Position numbers and translations under genes: made by a program. The notes under the pieces are model-generated. The model had not been told where the DNA came from and did not search any database. It worked only from the letters and a program-made list of their open reading frames with translations. Shown here piece by piece: positions 55,520-63,946 of a stretch of 64,000 nucleotides of DNA (within the stretch, counting starts at the first letter, position 1; the number at the start of each line of letters is the position of its first letter). This stretch comes from Thalassotalea profundi (lineage in GTDB: Bacteria; Pseudomonadota; Gammaproteobacteria; Enterobacterales; Alteromonadaceae): positions 62,001 to 126,000 of the forward strand of contig NZ_BNAH01000005.1 of assembly GCF_014653195.1 (NCBI RefSeq). The letters run 5' to 3'.

Positions 55520-57205
55520 TTAAGTATTTACGATAGGATCAAAAATTATTTTTCTTTCTTTATACTTCATTTTAGTAGGGCCGTATTCACGTTTAGTTTT
55601 TTCATGAAAGTCGCCTACAATCATTTCTACCCCTTGATATACTTTATCTGTAGCTGTTACATAAACACTACACATATAAGTTTGTATTTCAGTTTCAAGC
55701 TCCTCTTTTTCATGTAATAATTCGCCCATACGTTTAGCATGGAATTGAAAAGTTGAGGTTACTTTGGCTAACATGTCTGGGTTTTGCTTTTCTTTAGGGA
55801 GTGCTTTTAACTTGTTACTAGCATTTTTAAGTTCAGTTGTTGTTGCTGATTCTTGCTGAATACCTTCCTCAATTATATGCAACTTATCATGGAAATCTTT
55901 TAACCTTTTTTCAAAAGTTATAATAGTAGTACTGCCAGCTGTTGCGCCAACAATCCCAGCACTTACTGAGGTGCCTGCGGTTATATGGCCAGCTATAAGT
56001 TTGCCATTTGCTTTATCTGCTGAGCCTAGCCATAGCGCTTCTTGAACTTCGATAATACTATGCATCATTTGGTTTTCGATTCTTAAACTAGCACATGAAA
56101 TTTCAGCATATTGGCAGTATTTAGCATAAACTTTACCTTTAGCTTTGATATTCGCACTCATGATAATATCTTTGATGTCTAGCTCTTCAACATCTTGTTT
56201 TCGTCCGATAATACCCGTTCCAATAGTGATATCGCCTCCGGCTTCCAAATAAGCAGACTCTACAAATCCACCCACTGTAATGTCGCCACTTGCGATGACT
56301 TTCATGCCTTCGCAGACATCTCCATCAATAATCACACTACCTTCAAATTGTATATGCCCAGAGCTAACATCGACATTTTTGATTTTGTAAACTTCGTCAA
56401 TTTCCATTCCATTTTCAATTAAACGAGGTAAACCAACAAGTTTAGAAACTAATACATTTTGATTTTTAGGGCTAATTATCGTGCCATTACCAGCGCATAG
56501 TTCAATATCATTTCCGGGTTGAGGAGGTAAAGGTTCACCTGTCACTGCAAAACCATTAATACCATCAGTAGGAGGGAGTTTTTGTGCAAGAGGGTCACCA
56601 ACTTTAACGCAGATAATATCGCCTAAATCACGCATATCAACAGTGCCATCTTCACGATCTCTTGGTTTTAAAATTCTATCTTGAGCACTTTCAACGAGAA
56701 ATTTTATTTTACCATCTTTGCCATTTATAGCATTTTTACCGTGGGCTATTTCGCCTTTTACAATAGAACCTGGCGGCTCTTTAGCAGCTTGTTGAGCTAA
56801 CTTTATTAGTTCTTCTTTGCTAAATCCTTTAACAACACCTGCTTCTTGGGCAGCATTTAAAATTGCTTTTGCTGATAAATGGTTACCGCCTAATGCCGTT
56901 GCAATTTCTGCAGAGGCAGTCATTTTTTCTTTATCTATTTCTATCGTGATTGATGCATCACGGCGCTCTAATACTTGATACTTGATTTCTCGACCTTGCA
57001 TGTTTGCTTGTAAGGGCTTTAATACACTATTAAGCTCAGCAATTGCATTTTTTATGTTGCCGTTGTCTATATATAATGCGGTGTATTCAGATGCAGCGAT
57101 AAGTTCATGAATAGTCGCTTCTGTGATTTGTACATCGCCTTTCATTGGCTGTAAAACCAGATCAACATTATTCTTTTTATTATTCACTAAACTTATTTGG
57201 GTCAC
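55520..57205 (-). CDS. DUF342 / FapA-type polymer-forming domain protein
   Basis: A 561-residue cytoplasmic protein. An N-terminal region (~1-170) is followed by a DUF342 core with beta-helix-like repeats of V/I-rich turns (VDVSSGHIQFEGSVIIDGD, VCEGMKVIASGDITVGG, YLEAGGDITIGTGIIG, ANIKAKGKVYAKYCQ), then a coiled coil (~420-520). FapA of Vibrio, a DUF342 protein, controls polar flagellum assembly; whether this one does is unknown because no flagellar genes lie here. The start is GTG at 57205 with AAGG upstream. Middle gene of an operon with the unknown 57242 gene and the YggN-like gene. Confidence 0.85.
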   Translation of the reverse strand: MTQISLVNNKKNNVDLVLQPMKGDVQITEATIHELIAASEYTALYIDNGNIKNAIAELNSVLKPLQANMQGREIKYQVLERRDASITIEIDKEKMTASAEIATALGGNHLSAKAILNAAQEAGVVKGFSKEELIKLAQQAAKEPPGSIVKGEIAHGKNAINGKDGKIKFLVESAQDRILKPRDREDGTVDMRDLGDIICVKVGDPLAQKLPPTDGINGFAVTGEPLPPQPGNDIELCAGNGTIISPKNQNVLVSKLVGLPRLIENGMEIDEVYKIKNVDVSSGHIQFEGSVIIDGDVCEGMKVIASGDITVGGFVESAYLEAGGDITIGTGIIGRKQDVEELDIKDIIMSANIKAKGKVYAKYCQYAEISCASLRIENQMMHSIIEVQEALWLGSADKANGKLIAGHITAGTSVSAGIVGATAGSTTIITFEKRLKDFHDKLHIIEEGIQQESATTTELKNASNKLKALPKEKQNPDMLAKVTSTFQFHAKRMGELLHEKEELETEIQTYMCSVYVTATDKVYQGVEMIVGDFHEKTKREYGPTKMKYKERKIIFDPIVNT

Positions 57206-57241
57206 GATAGCCTTACTCCGTCATTACAACGATAGTTATGG

Positions 57242-57568
57242 TTATATATAACTATCCTGATGGATTTTTATAAAATTAGGGGTCCCGACTTTTGAATAAT
57301 CAATTTTATACTCTTTATTGTCGAGTGCTTGAATAAATAATAATGTTTTTAACTCTCCAAAAATATCTGTTGCTTCTACATCGATTACATCTTGATACGC
57401 TTTTTTAGCATCAGATTTTTTTTGTGGAACAGGACCTTCATATACACCAATGCCCCTATTACTTACCATAATCATAGGGTGAGAGCCATTAATAATAATG
57501 AGGTCAAACTTTCTCATTTTATGAATAATGGTATTTCTACCACTAGTTATATAATTTTTCTCTATCAA
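57242..57568 (-). CDS. Hypothetical protein, first gene of the DUF342 operon
   Basis: A 108-residue protein with no recognised family. It has no signal peptide or membrane span. The sequence reads as small beta-rich (FDLIIINGSHPMIMVSNRGIG, in parts; LLFIQALDNKEYKIDY), with a lysine-rich turn in the middle. The start is TTG at 57568, supported by AGGAG seven bases upstream. It precedes the DUF342 gene by 36 bases. A 241-base AT-rich gap behind it probably holds the operon promoter. Confidence 0.65.
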   Translation of the reverse strand: MIEKNYITSGRNTIIHKMRKFDLIIINGSHPMIMVSNRGIGVYEGPVPQKKSDAKKAYQDVIDVEATDIFGELKTLLFIQALDNKEYKIDYSKVGTPNFIKIHQDSYI

Positions 57569-57809
57569 AATAGGCTCCTAAGCTTCTGATTAATATTGAG
57601 ATTAGTGTTTATAAGAACTTTTCGTTTAATTTCTATCGATTAAATAAAAGTACTTATTCTATTTAAGTAAAAACATTATACGTAAAAAATATATCTGTAA
57701 TTTTAGTATAACTTTTATCAAATATATAAAGTTTTGATTTACTACGCAATAAATAACAATCACTTACTTGATCTAGCATACAATTTCAAAGCTGAAGTAG
57801 CGATGTATT

Positions 57810-59123
57810 TTATGACTTATTTAGCTTATGAGTGTAAAAAGGCTCTTCAGAAATATTGAGTAGAAAGCGCCTCACTAAATCTAATGATCTGTAAGCAACC
57901 GCTTTTTGAAAATATTGTCGGTTTCCTTTTATGCAAAAATAAGCACTTTGTAGGTTACTTTCGCTTCCCCATGCAATCCAAACAGAGCCGACAGGTTTAT
58001 CTGGACTACCTCCTGAAGGGCCCGCAATTCCAGACACAGCAATTGCAATATTCGCGTTAGATTTTTTTAATGCGCCCAGAGCCATTTCTTCTACAACTTC
58101 TTTACTTACTGCGCCATATTGCTCAAGAGTTTTGCTATTAACATTGATTAATTCGGATTTCATTTGGTTGGAATAGGTGACAAAACCAGCTTCAAAATTT
58201 AATGATGCATTAGCAATCGAAGTCATTAAACTTGCGATCAGTCCGCCAGTGCATGACTCCGCGGTCGTTATTTTTAGGTTTCTGTCTGAAAGTAAGTTTA
58301 ATACGTGCTCCGGCATTGAAAATTCGTTATCTTTTATTTCAGCGAGAATATGAGCACCTAATAAACGTTGAATTTTATCTTCCCAGATAGGTAATACATC
58401 AATACCAGCACTTGTTCTTGTTGTTAATTTGAGCTCGATAAAAGGTGATTTTGCTCTAAAGCCTAAGTCTAATGATGATGGCCAATCAGGAAAATTATTA
58501 TCTATTAGCATCTGTAAGTTCGATTCTCCTAAACCATAGACTTGAAATCTCTTAACTTTATAGCAGGGACTTTCAGGTAACAAGGCACGAATTTCAGGGA
58601 TCAAGCTATTGGTTAGCATGAGTATTAATTCACGAGGAACGCCTGGAGTACAATGTATTTTACATTTATTTAAGGTTAGGCTAAAACCAACCGCACTACC
58701 TATATCGTTGGGGATTATCACTGCCGATTCAGGTAGTAGAGCTTGCTTTAAATTAGCTTTACTTAGCTCTGCACCTTTCTCTATGCTCCAGCGTTGTAAG
58801 TGTTTTTCTGCGTCTAAATTTAACGTTAACTTACTGTTGCTTGCTAATGCTAAAGCATGTGCTGTAAGGTCATCAACCGTAGGGCCTAAACCACCGTTAA
58901 TAATTAATACATCTGCACTTTTACTCATGCTGATGATTTCATTTTTCAGTAATGACTCATCATCTCCAATGGTCACTTTTCTATAAACTTCTACACCTAT
59001 TTCTTTCAGTGCTTGTGCTATAACAATTGAGTTAGTGTCAGTAACATCGCCAGTCATTAACTCATTACCTGTTAATAATAATTGAACATTTAATGGTGTC
59101 ATCAATTTTTGAATTCTCGTCAT
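57810..59123 (-). CDS. cinA: CinA-family protein (COG1058 domain + nicotinamide-nucleotide amidase PncC domain)
   Basis: A 437-residue two-domain protein. The N-terminal MoCF/COG1058 domain has LLTGNELMTGDVTDTNS and INGGLGPTVDDLTAHA. The C-terminal PncC deamidase domain (~275-430) has TTAESCTGGLIASLMTS with its Ser, then FVTYSNQMKSELINV and AVSGIAGPSGGSPDKPVGSVW. PncC converts NMN to nicotinate mononucleotide in NAD recycling. Both domains look complete. Divergent from the DUF4097 gene. The first ATG (59123) and a second (59102) both lack a clear ribosome site. Confidence 0.92.
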   Translation of the reverse strand: MTRIQKLMTPLNVQLLLTGNELMTGDVTDTNSIVIAQALKEIGVEVYRKVTIGDDESLLKNEIISMSKSADVLIINGGLGPTVDDLTAHALALASNSKLTLNLDAEKHLQRWSIEKGAELSKANLKQALLPESAVIIPNDIGSAVGFSLTLNKCKIHCTPGVPRELILMLTNSLIPEIRALLPESPCYKVKRFQVYGLGESNLQMLIDNNFPDWPSSLDLGFRAKSPFIELKLTTRTSAGIDVLPIWEDKIQRLLGAHILAEIKDNEFSMPEHVLNLLSDRNLKITTAESCTGGLIASLMTSIANASLNFEAGFVTYSNQMKSELINVNSKTLEQYGAVSKEVVEEMALGALKKSNANIAIAVSGIAGPSGGSPDKPVGSVWIAWGSESNLQSAYFCIKGNRQYFQKAVAYRSLDLVRRFLLNISEEPFYTHKLNKS

Positions 59124-59199
59124 TGAAATTAATTATTTAAACCTTTTGTTAAGGTGCTACATCTAATCAGTAAAAGAACAATTTATCAAAGGAATACTT

Positions 59200-59961
59200 A
59201 TGTTAAAAGATTTAAATAAAATGCTGTTTATGGGAATTATATTGGCTTTTTTATCTTGGGGGGTTCAGGCGGATGTTGTTGATCAAATTAGTAAATCTTT
59301 CGATGTCGGTAATTCTCCACGACTGACGCTACAAAATATTAACGGTGGCGTTAAAATATCGGCTTGGGATAAAAAGGTAATTGAAGTTAATGCTACTGTG
59401 ACGGCTGATACTCAAGAAGAGCGTGAAATGGTTTCGGTCATTATTGAGCAAACCGGTCGTAGAGTTGAAATTGAAAGTAAGTATAAGAAAAGTCGTGGGT
59501 ATAAAGGTAATAGTGCAGAAGTAGAATATAAAATTATGGTACCAAGTTTTACTGTACTTTCTTCAATTGAATTGGTAAATGGTTCACTCGAAATAAAGGA
59601 AGTACAAGGTGAAATAAAGGCTGAATTAGTCAATGGCTCATTTAAAGCTACCGGGGTTGGAGCTGATGTTAACATTTCATCTGTTAATGGGAGCGTCAGT
59701 GTCGCCTATCAAGATGATATTGAAGAGTTAAGTCAAATTGAGATAGAAACAGTCAATGGAGCGGTTAAATTATATTTGCCGAAAATTGTAGGAGCGGATG
59801 TAAGTGTTGAAACCATGCACGGAAGTATTAAAAATGATTTTGGTTTATTAGTTGATAAACACCGTTTTATCGGTAGAAGCTTAGATGGAATTATTGGCAA
59901 TGGTAAGGTAAATATTGATATTGAAACAGTCAATGGTTCGGTAAAAATACTTAATAATTAA
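59200..59961 (+). CDS. DUF4097 beta-solenoid exported protein
   Basis: A 253-residue exported protein with a signal peptide ending near GVQADVV (~residue 25). The mature part is built of repeats with a VNGS/VNGA core at roughly 20-residue spacing (LVNGSLEIKE, LVNGSFKATG, SVNGSVSVAY, TVNGAVKLYL, TMHGSIKND, TVNGSVKIL). This is the pattern of DUF4097, a putative right-handed beta-solenoid 'adhesin-like' domain. There is no membrane anchor, so it is probably periplasmic. No transcription-linked partner is seen. Function unknown. Confidence 0.85.
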   Translation: MLKDLNKMLFMGIILAFLSWGVQADVVDQISKSFDVGNSPRLTLQNINGGVKISAWDKKVIEVNATVTADTQEEREMVSVIIEQTGRRVEIESKYKKSRGYKGNSAEVEYKIMVPSFTVLSSIELVNGSLEIKEVQGEIKAELVNGSFKATGVGADVNISSVNGSVSVAYQDDIEELSQIEIETVNGAVKLYLPKIVGADVSVETMHGSIKNDFGLLVDKHRFIGRSLDGIIGNGKVNIDIETVNGSVKILNN

Positions 59962-60029
59962 GTAGAAACTATACGAGGGACAATAAAAGTCCGTGTAAGT
60001 GTACATATTTTATGACACTTTAGAATATT

Positions 60030-60052
60030 AAAGCGACTTATTGTCGCTTTTT
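60030..60052 (+). terminator. Intrinsic terminator of the DUF4097 gene
   Basis: AAAGCGAC-TTATT-GTCGCTTT followed by TT and a T-rich stretch on the plus strand. Confidence 0.88.
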
Positions 60053-60113
60053 CTATATTTCATTACACAGGTTTTGTACAATTACTTTTATCATATATTG
60101 ATGACTTACTAAT

Positions 60114-60494
60114 ATGAATTATGAACGTAATGCATTAGTTGGGCAGTGGTTTAGTTCAACAGTTAATTCAGATGGGGAACAGTCTACAGAATTTTCTGAT
60201 ATCCAAGCCGATGGTAGTTTCGAATTTACTTTTTCTCACTATGATCGCAATAATAATCTTGTTGAACAAAGGATCGAATTAGGGGATTGGGGATTAGTAG
60301 GCGATATTCATTTTACTATGACTAAAAGTGAATTTATTAATGAACAACATTACGCCTCTGACCTTTCTGATGCTGATAACTATCATGCCTATAAAGTTTT
60401 AGAGTTAAATGCTAGTACCTTTAAATATCAACATGTAATCACACAAGAGATGTTTATCCTTAAGCGGGTAATTGATAAGATCGGCCATTGTTAA
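60114..60494 (+). CDS. Hypothetical protein, lipocalin-like composition
   Basis: A 126-residue protein that starts with LVGQWFSSTVNSDGEQSTEF and continues with alternating beta strands (FEFTFSHYDRNNNLVEQRIE, GDWGLVGDIHFTM). This resembles small lipocalin-like domains in which a GxW opens the barrel. There is no signal peptide. It precedes the dapA-like gene by 32 bases on the same strand and may be cotranscribed. No specific family recognised. Confidence 0.65.
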   Translation: MNYERNALVGQWFSSTVNSDGEQSTEFSDIQADGSFEFTFSHYDRNNNLVEQRIELGDWGLVGDIHFTMTKSEFINEQHYASDLSDADNYHAYKVLELNASTFKYQHVITQEMFILKRVIDKIGHC

Positions 60495-60526
60495 AATGTA
60501 ATAACAAAAAATAATTGAGAGTATGG

Positions 60527-61432
60527 ATGAAGCGTTTAAAAGAAGCGAGTTTAATTACCGCCATAAAAACTCCTTATAATGAAAATGGAGATATTGATTT
60601 AGTCACATATGATGAACTTGTGGCAAAGCAAATTGCTGCAGGCGTTGATGGGATTATTGTAGGTGGCACAACAGGAGAAGGGCATCTATTAAGCTGGGAA
60701 GAGCATCTAATGTTAATTGCTCATAGTGTTCATCAATACAGCAAGGAATTGCTGGTTATTGGAAATACAGGTAGTAATAACACTCGTGAAGCGATTAAAG
60801 CTACCGAAAATGGTTTTGCTATGGGAATGGATGCGGCTTTACAAATTAATCCATATTATGGACGCACATCCTTAGCTGGTGTGACAGCTCATTTAAATCG
60901 AGTTTTAGATATTGGCCCTGCCTTTATTTATAATGTTCCCGGGCGTACTGGCCAAGATTTAACACCTGAAGTCATTGAGCCATTATCTACACATAAAAAC
61001 TTTATTGGCGTAAAAGAATGTGGTGGTAATGAACGTATTGATTATTATGAAAAACAGGGAATAGCCTGTTGGTCGGGTAACGATGATGAGTGTCATGCAG
61101 GACGACATAAACATGGTTCACATGGCGTTATTTCAGTTACATCGAATGTTATGCCAGCATTAATGCGCCAGTTAATGGATAATGAAAATGAAGCACTTAA
61201 TCAAAAATTAACACAATTAATGCAGTGGTTATTTTGTGAGCCTAATCCTATTCCTCTTAACACTGCAATGATGATGACTAAAGCCGTGAAGCCTGTCTTT
61301 AGGTTGCCCTATCAAGCATTAACTAAAACACAACGAGAACAAGGAGTAGCATTAATTAATGCTATTGGTGAGGATTTTATTGGAGCCCAAGCATTGCTAA
61401 TGGATGATGATGACTTTATTTATACAGCTTAA
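60527..61432 (+). CDS. dapA: 4-hydroxy-tetrahydrodipicolinate synthase, plant-type DapA
   Basis: A 301-residue TIM-barrel lyase for lysine/diaminopimelate synthesis (pyruvate + aspartate semialdehyde). Key residues: TTGEG (GGTTGEGHLLSW), Tyr and Arg in IYNVPGRTGQD, and the Schiff-base Lys in FIGVKECGG. The text VIGNTGSNNTREAIKATENG, INPYYGRTSL, CWSGNDDECHAGR and the DDDDFI end follow chloroplast DHDPS rather than E. coli DapA (comparison from memory). The start is ATG 60527 after GAGAG; an in-frame TTG at 60515 is unlikely. It is probably a second DapA of the genome. Not adjacent to lysine genes. Confidence 0.88.
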   Translation: MKRLKEASLITAIKTPYNENGDIDLVTYDELVAKQIAAGVDGIIVGGTTGEGHLLSWEEHLMLIAHSVHQYSKELLVIGNTGSNNTREAIKATENGFAMGMDAALQINPYYGRTSLAGVTAHLNRVLDIGPAFIYNVPGRTGQDLTPEVIEPLSTHKNFIGVKECGGNERIDYYEKQGIACWSGNDDECHAGRHKHGSHGVISVTSNVMPALMRQLMDNENEALNQKLTQLMQWLFCEPNPIPLNTAMMMTKAVKPVFRLPYQALTKTQREQGVALINAIGEDFIGAQALLMDDDDFIYTA

Positions 61433-61455
61433 GTCATTTTAATTAAGCCAACTTA

Positions 61456-62307
61456 TTATTCCAATTCGTTCATAGAAGGGGTTAAGTGAGTTGGCAGTTC
61501 AAATTTTTTCTGCTCTTTAGTTAATGGGCAAGTAAAGCTCAATTTTACAGCACAAAGCTGTAAATTTTGGTTGTCAGCTAGATTAGCTTGAACATTGTTG
61601 TAGAGCCTGTCACCAAATACCGGGTAACCAATAAAAGCTGCATGTTTTCTTATTTGATGTTTTCGTCCGGTTTCAATGGTAACTTCAACTAATGATATAT
61701 CTTTTTTCTCATCGTAGGCTAAAGCATTGAAGTGACTAGTTGCTTTTTTCTCATCGATAGGCTCTGTTACAGAGATAGTTTTTTGAGTGCTAAACTTACC
61801 TAAACAAATGATGTGATATGTTTTTTCTAAAGAACGGCTTTCAAAAAGTTCAGAAAAAGCTTTTGTAGCCGACTTGCTGTGAGCAATGATGATTAAACCT
61901 GTGGCGGCACGATCTAATCGGTGCACAATAAAGGCAGGCCTTTGAGGAATTAACTGAGTTTCTGCCCAGCGAGCGATAGTACAATGATCACTCCATTTTG
62001 AACCTTGAGATAACATTCCGTAAGGTTTATACCAAACACTATAATGTTGGCAGTCTTCAATTAGTACGGCGTTTGACGGTGTTTGAGATAATACAGTTTC
62101 ATTATAATAAAAATGTAATGTATCCATTTTTTTTAATGGCTTCTTAATACGTCTTAAGCGTTGAGTGTATTTACCCCTGGTTAGCCAAAGGGCACCTTTA
62201 GTAATAGCAGACTTTATTTGTTGGTTACTCAACTGGCATTCTTGCTCAATGGCTTGAACAATTGTTGTTTGCTGGCTAATCACAATATGTTTTTCAAATG
62301 TAGTCAT
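61456..62307 (-). CDS. RluA-family pseudouridine synthase
   Basis: A 283-residue RNA-modifying enzyme. Residues ~1-75 form an S4-like or N-terminal RNA-binding part (basic KYTQRLRRIKKPLKK). The catalytic core has the motif II HRLDRAATGLIIIA with the nucleophilic Asp, KTYHIICLGKF, and TGRKHQIRKHAAFIGYPVFGDRLY at motif III. The RNA target (23S rRNA or tRNA) cannot be assigned from sequence alone. Single gene, convergent with dapA. The 62308-62584 gap upstream is AT-rich without a recognised motif. Confidence 0.9.
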   Translation of the reverse strand: MTTFEKHIVISQQTTIVQAIEQECQLSNQQIKSAITKGALWLTRGKYTQRLRRIKKPLKKMDTLHFYYNETVLSQTPSNAVLIEDCQHYSVWYKPYGMLSQGSKWSDHCTIARWAETQLIPQRPAFIVHRLDRAATGLIIIAHSKSATKAFSELFESRSLEKTYHIICLGKFSTQKTISVTEPIDEKKATSHFNALAYDEKKDISLVEVTIETGRKHQIRKHAAFIGYPVFGDRLYNNVQANLADNQNLQLCAVKLSFTCPLTKEQKKFELPTHLTPSMNELE

Positions 62308-62584
62308 AGAGTATATTTATGGAAAAATTATCTGATGCTTTTAAGTTCATAAGTGTAGCAAGTCATTTATACTCAATCTATGTAAAGAAAGGTTAGTGTG
62401 TATATTATTTTAAAGTACTTTTGTGTAACACTTACGTAACTAATATTTACATATTGTCGAGTAAAAGATCTTTTTCTATTCTTTTGTTCAACTTGCTTAG
62501 CTGATAATATCAACTTTTGAGTTTAGTTTAGTCAGTTATTGTTAAGAAACATACTGTCAAACATGCTATTTGCTAGAGGTAAAA

Positions 62585-62941
62585 ATGGAACGAAATTTAG
62601 CGCTTTTTCCGCAGAATGCGAATGGGGATATGTTATGGCAAATGCTCCTTGAAGGTGATGACCTATCAGAGATCCGCGAAGTTGAATTTTCAGTATTGTT
62701 TCCTAGTCAAGAGCTAGCACTTAAATTTGGCCATTTGTTGTTAGAAAATAACCAAAAGCTTTCTTTTTGCCCTTTTAAAAACGATCCAGATTACCCTTGG
62801 GAAATTACTGCTTACCCAGAAATGGGGGCAACTTATGAAAATATTTCAGCTTATCAGCATTTATTAGAAACAAGTTCAGCCCCTCTTAAAGGAAAGTTTG
62901 ACGGCTGGTATTGTGTAACTTCTAGTAAATTACCTTACTAA
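62585..62941 (+). CDS. rraB: RraB-family regulator of ribonuclease E
   Basis: A 118-residue protein resembling RraB (YjgD), which inhibits RNase E by binding its C-terminal scaffold. Family blocks are LFPQNANGDMLWQML, LLEGDDLSEIREVEFSVLFP (in parts), PDYPWEITAYPEM and the FDGWYC end. The start is ATG 62585, with AGAGGT a few bases upstream; the in-frame TTG at 62570 overlaps that site and is rejected. Followed after 38 bases by a small Cys4 protein on the same strand. Confidence 0.8.
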   Translation: MERNLALFPQNANGDMLWQMLLEGDDLSEIREVEFSVLFPSQELALKFGHLLLENNQKLSFCPFKNDPDYPWEITAYPEMGATYENISAYQHLLETSSAPLKGKFDGWYCVTSSKLPY

Positions 62942-62979
62942 GCAAAGGCTTAGTCATTTAGTCGAGTATATAAATATTA

Positions 62980-63201
62980 ATGATTGATTTTAGTTATTTC
63001 AGTGATTTATCACAACAAAAAGCTAAGGCTTTTAATCAGGAAAAAAACTATATTAAGAGGGTCTTAAGTGGCAAAGATGTTAATTGTCGTCAATGCGATA
63101 AGTTGTTAAATATACAGTTTTTGAATGATGGAACGCAATTACAGTTACAGTGTAAAAATGGTTGTACCGATATCATACTTGATTTAGATGGCCCGTCTTA
63201 A
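62980..63201 (+). CDS. Small protein with a Cys4 zinc-ribbon-like pair of knuckles
   Basis: A 73-residue protein. The second half holds CRQC and CKNGC, i.e. C-x2-C and C-x3-C separated by about 19 residues with beta-type text between (LLNIQFLNDGTQLQLQ), which suggests a small zinc ribbon. The N-terminal part is helical and basic. No family recognised. It may be cotranscribed with the rraB-like gene. A nucleic-acid or protein-binding role is only a guess. Confidence 0.6.
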   Translation: MIDFSYFSDLSQQKAKAFNQEKNYIKRVLSGKDVNCRQCDKLLNIQFLNDGTQLQLQCKNGCTDIILDLDGPS

Positions 63202-63268
63202 GTTTGTGATTTAGCATAAACAAAGCATACTCTTTGAAAATGCTAGATCACATAAACATTTATGTACT

Positions 63269-63946
63269 TTATGATAAGAAAGTACAAACCTCATTAATTG
63301 ATTTTTTTACTTGTGCATGATGTGGTACAGATGCATCATCGGCAGGATAGCCGACAATCAGTAACATATAAGCACGATCATTTTCTCCTCGGTTACATAT
63401 TTTACTCAAAAAAGACATAGGCTTAGGTGTATGGGTTAAGGTGACCAACCCTGAAGAGTGCAGAGCGTTAATTAAAAAACCTGTTGCTATGCCCACAGAC
63501 TCATGTACGTAATAGTTAGTGTTTTTATCTTCAGCATGAATCCCGCCTTTTTTTTCACTAAAAATGGCGATTAACCATGGGGCATGGGTTAAATAAGGTT
63601 TGTTATCATCAGTACCTAAAGGTTTTAATGCGTCAAGCCACTCATCACCAGCACGGCCTTGATAAAAGCTTCTCTCTAGCACTTCTGCTTGTTCTCTAAT
63701 TTGTTTCTTAATGTCATCATTACTTATCGCCACAAAATGCCATGGCTGATGATTAGCGCCGCTAGGAGCTGTAGCTGCGGCCTTAATGCAATTTTCAATA
63801 ATTTCTTTAGACACCTTTTTATCACTGAAACTTCTTATTGAATGTCGGCGTTTAATTTCATTATAAAAATGCTCTGAGCGTTGTAGCATTTCTTGGGGGG
63901 AGTATTCAATATAGTCGGTTAATGGTGAAGAATCATGTGCTTTCAT
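63269..63946 (-). CDS. Nitroreductase-fold flavoprotein, iodotyrosine deiodinase-like
   Basis: A 225-residue FMN enzyme of the nitroreductase superfamily. FMN-binding text is RRHSIRSFSDKKV and AATAPSGANHQPWHFVAIS near 34-75. The halotyrosine-lid triad of iodotyrosine deiodinase is present with exact spacing: Glu91, Tyr95 (+4) and Lys116 (+21), matching human Glu157/Tyr161/Lys182. This suggests reductive dehalogenation of halotyrosines or a related role. No signal peptide or membrane anchor, so soluble. Its promoter is in the last 54 bases, where no clear motif was seen. Confidence 0.85.
   Translation of the reverse strand: MKAHDSSPLTDYIEYSPQEMLQRSEHFYNEIKRRHSIRSFSDKKVSKEIIENCIKAAATAPSGANHQPWHFVAISNDDIKKQIREQAEVLERSFYQGRAGDEWLDALKPLGTDDNKPYLTHAPWLIAIFSEKKGGIHAEDKNTNYYVHESVGIATGFLINALHSSGLVTLTHTPKPMSFLSKICNRGENDRAYMLLIVGYPADDASVPHHAQVKKSINEVCTFLS

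Noticed and set aside
60527..61432. The DapA-like gene as the missing hydroxyproline deaminase
   Set aside because: It keeps the Tyr and Arg of true DHDPS and reads like plant DapA; it is 21 kb from the island without the operator.
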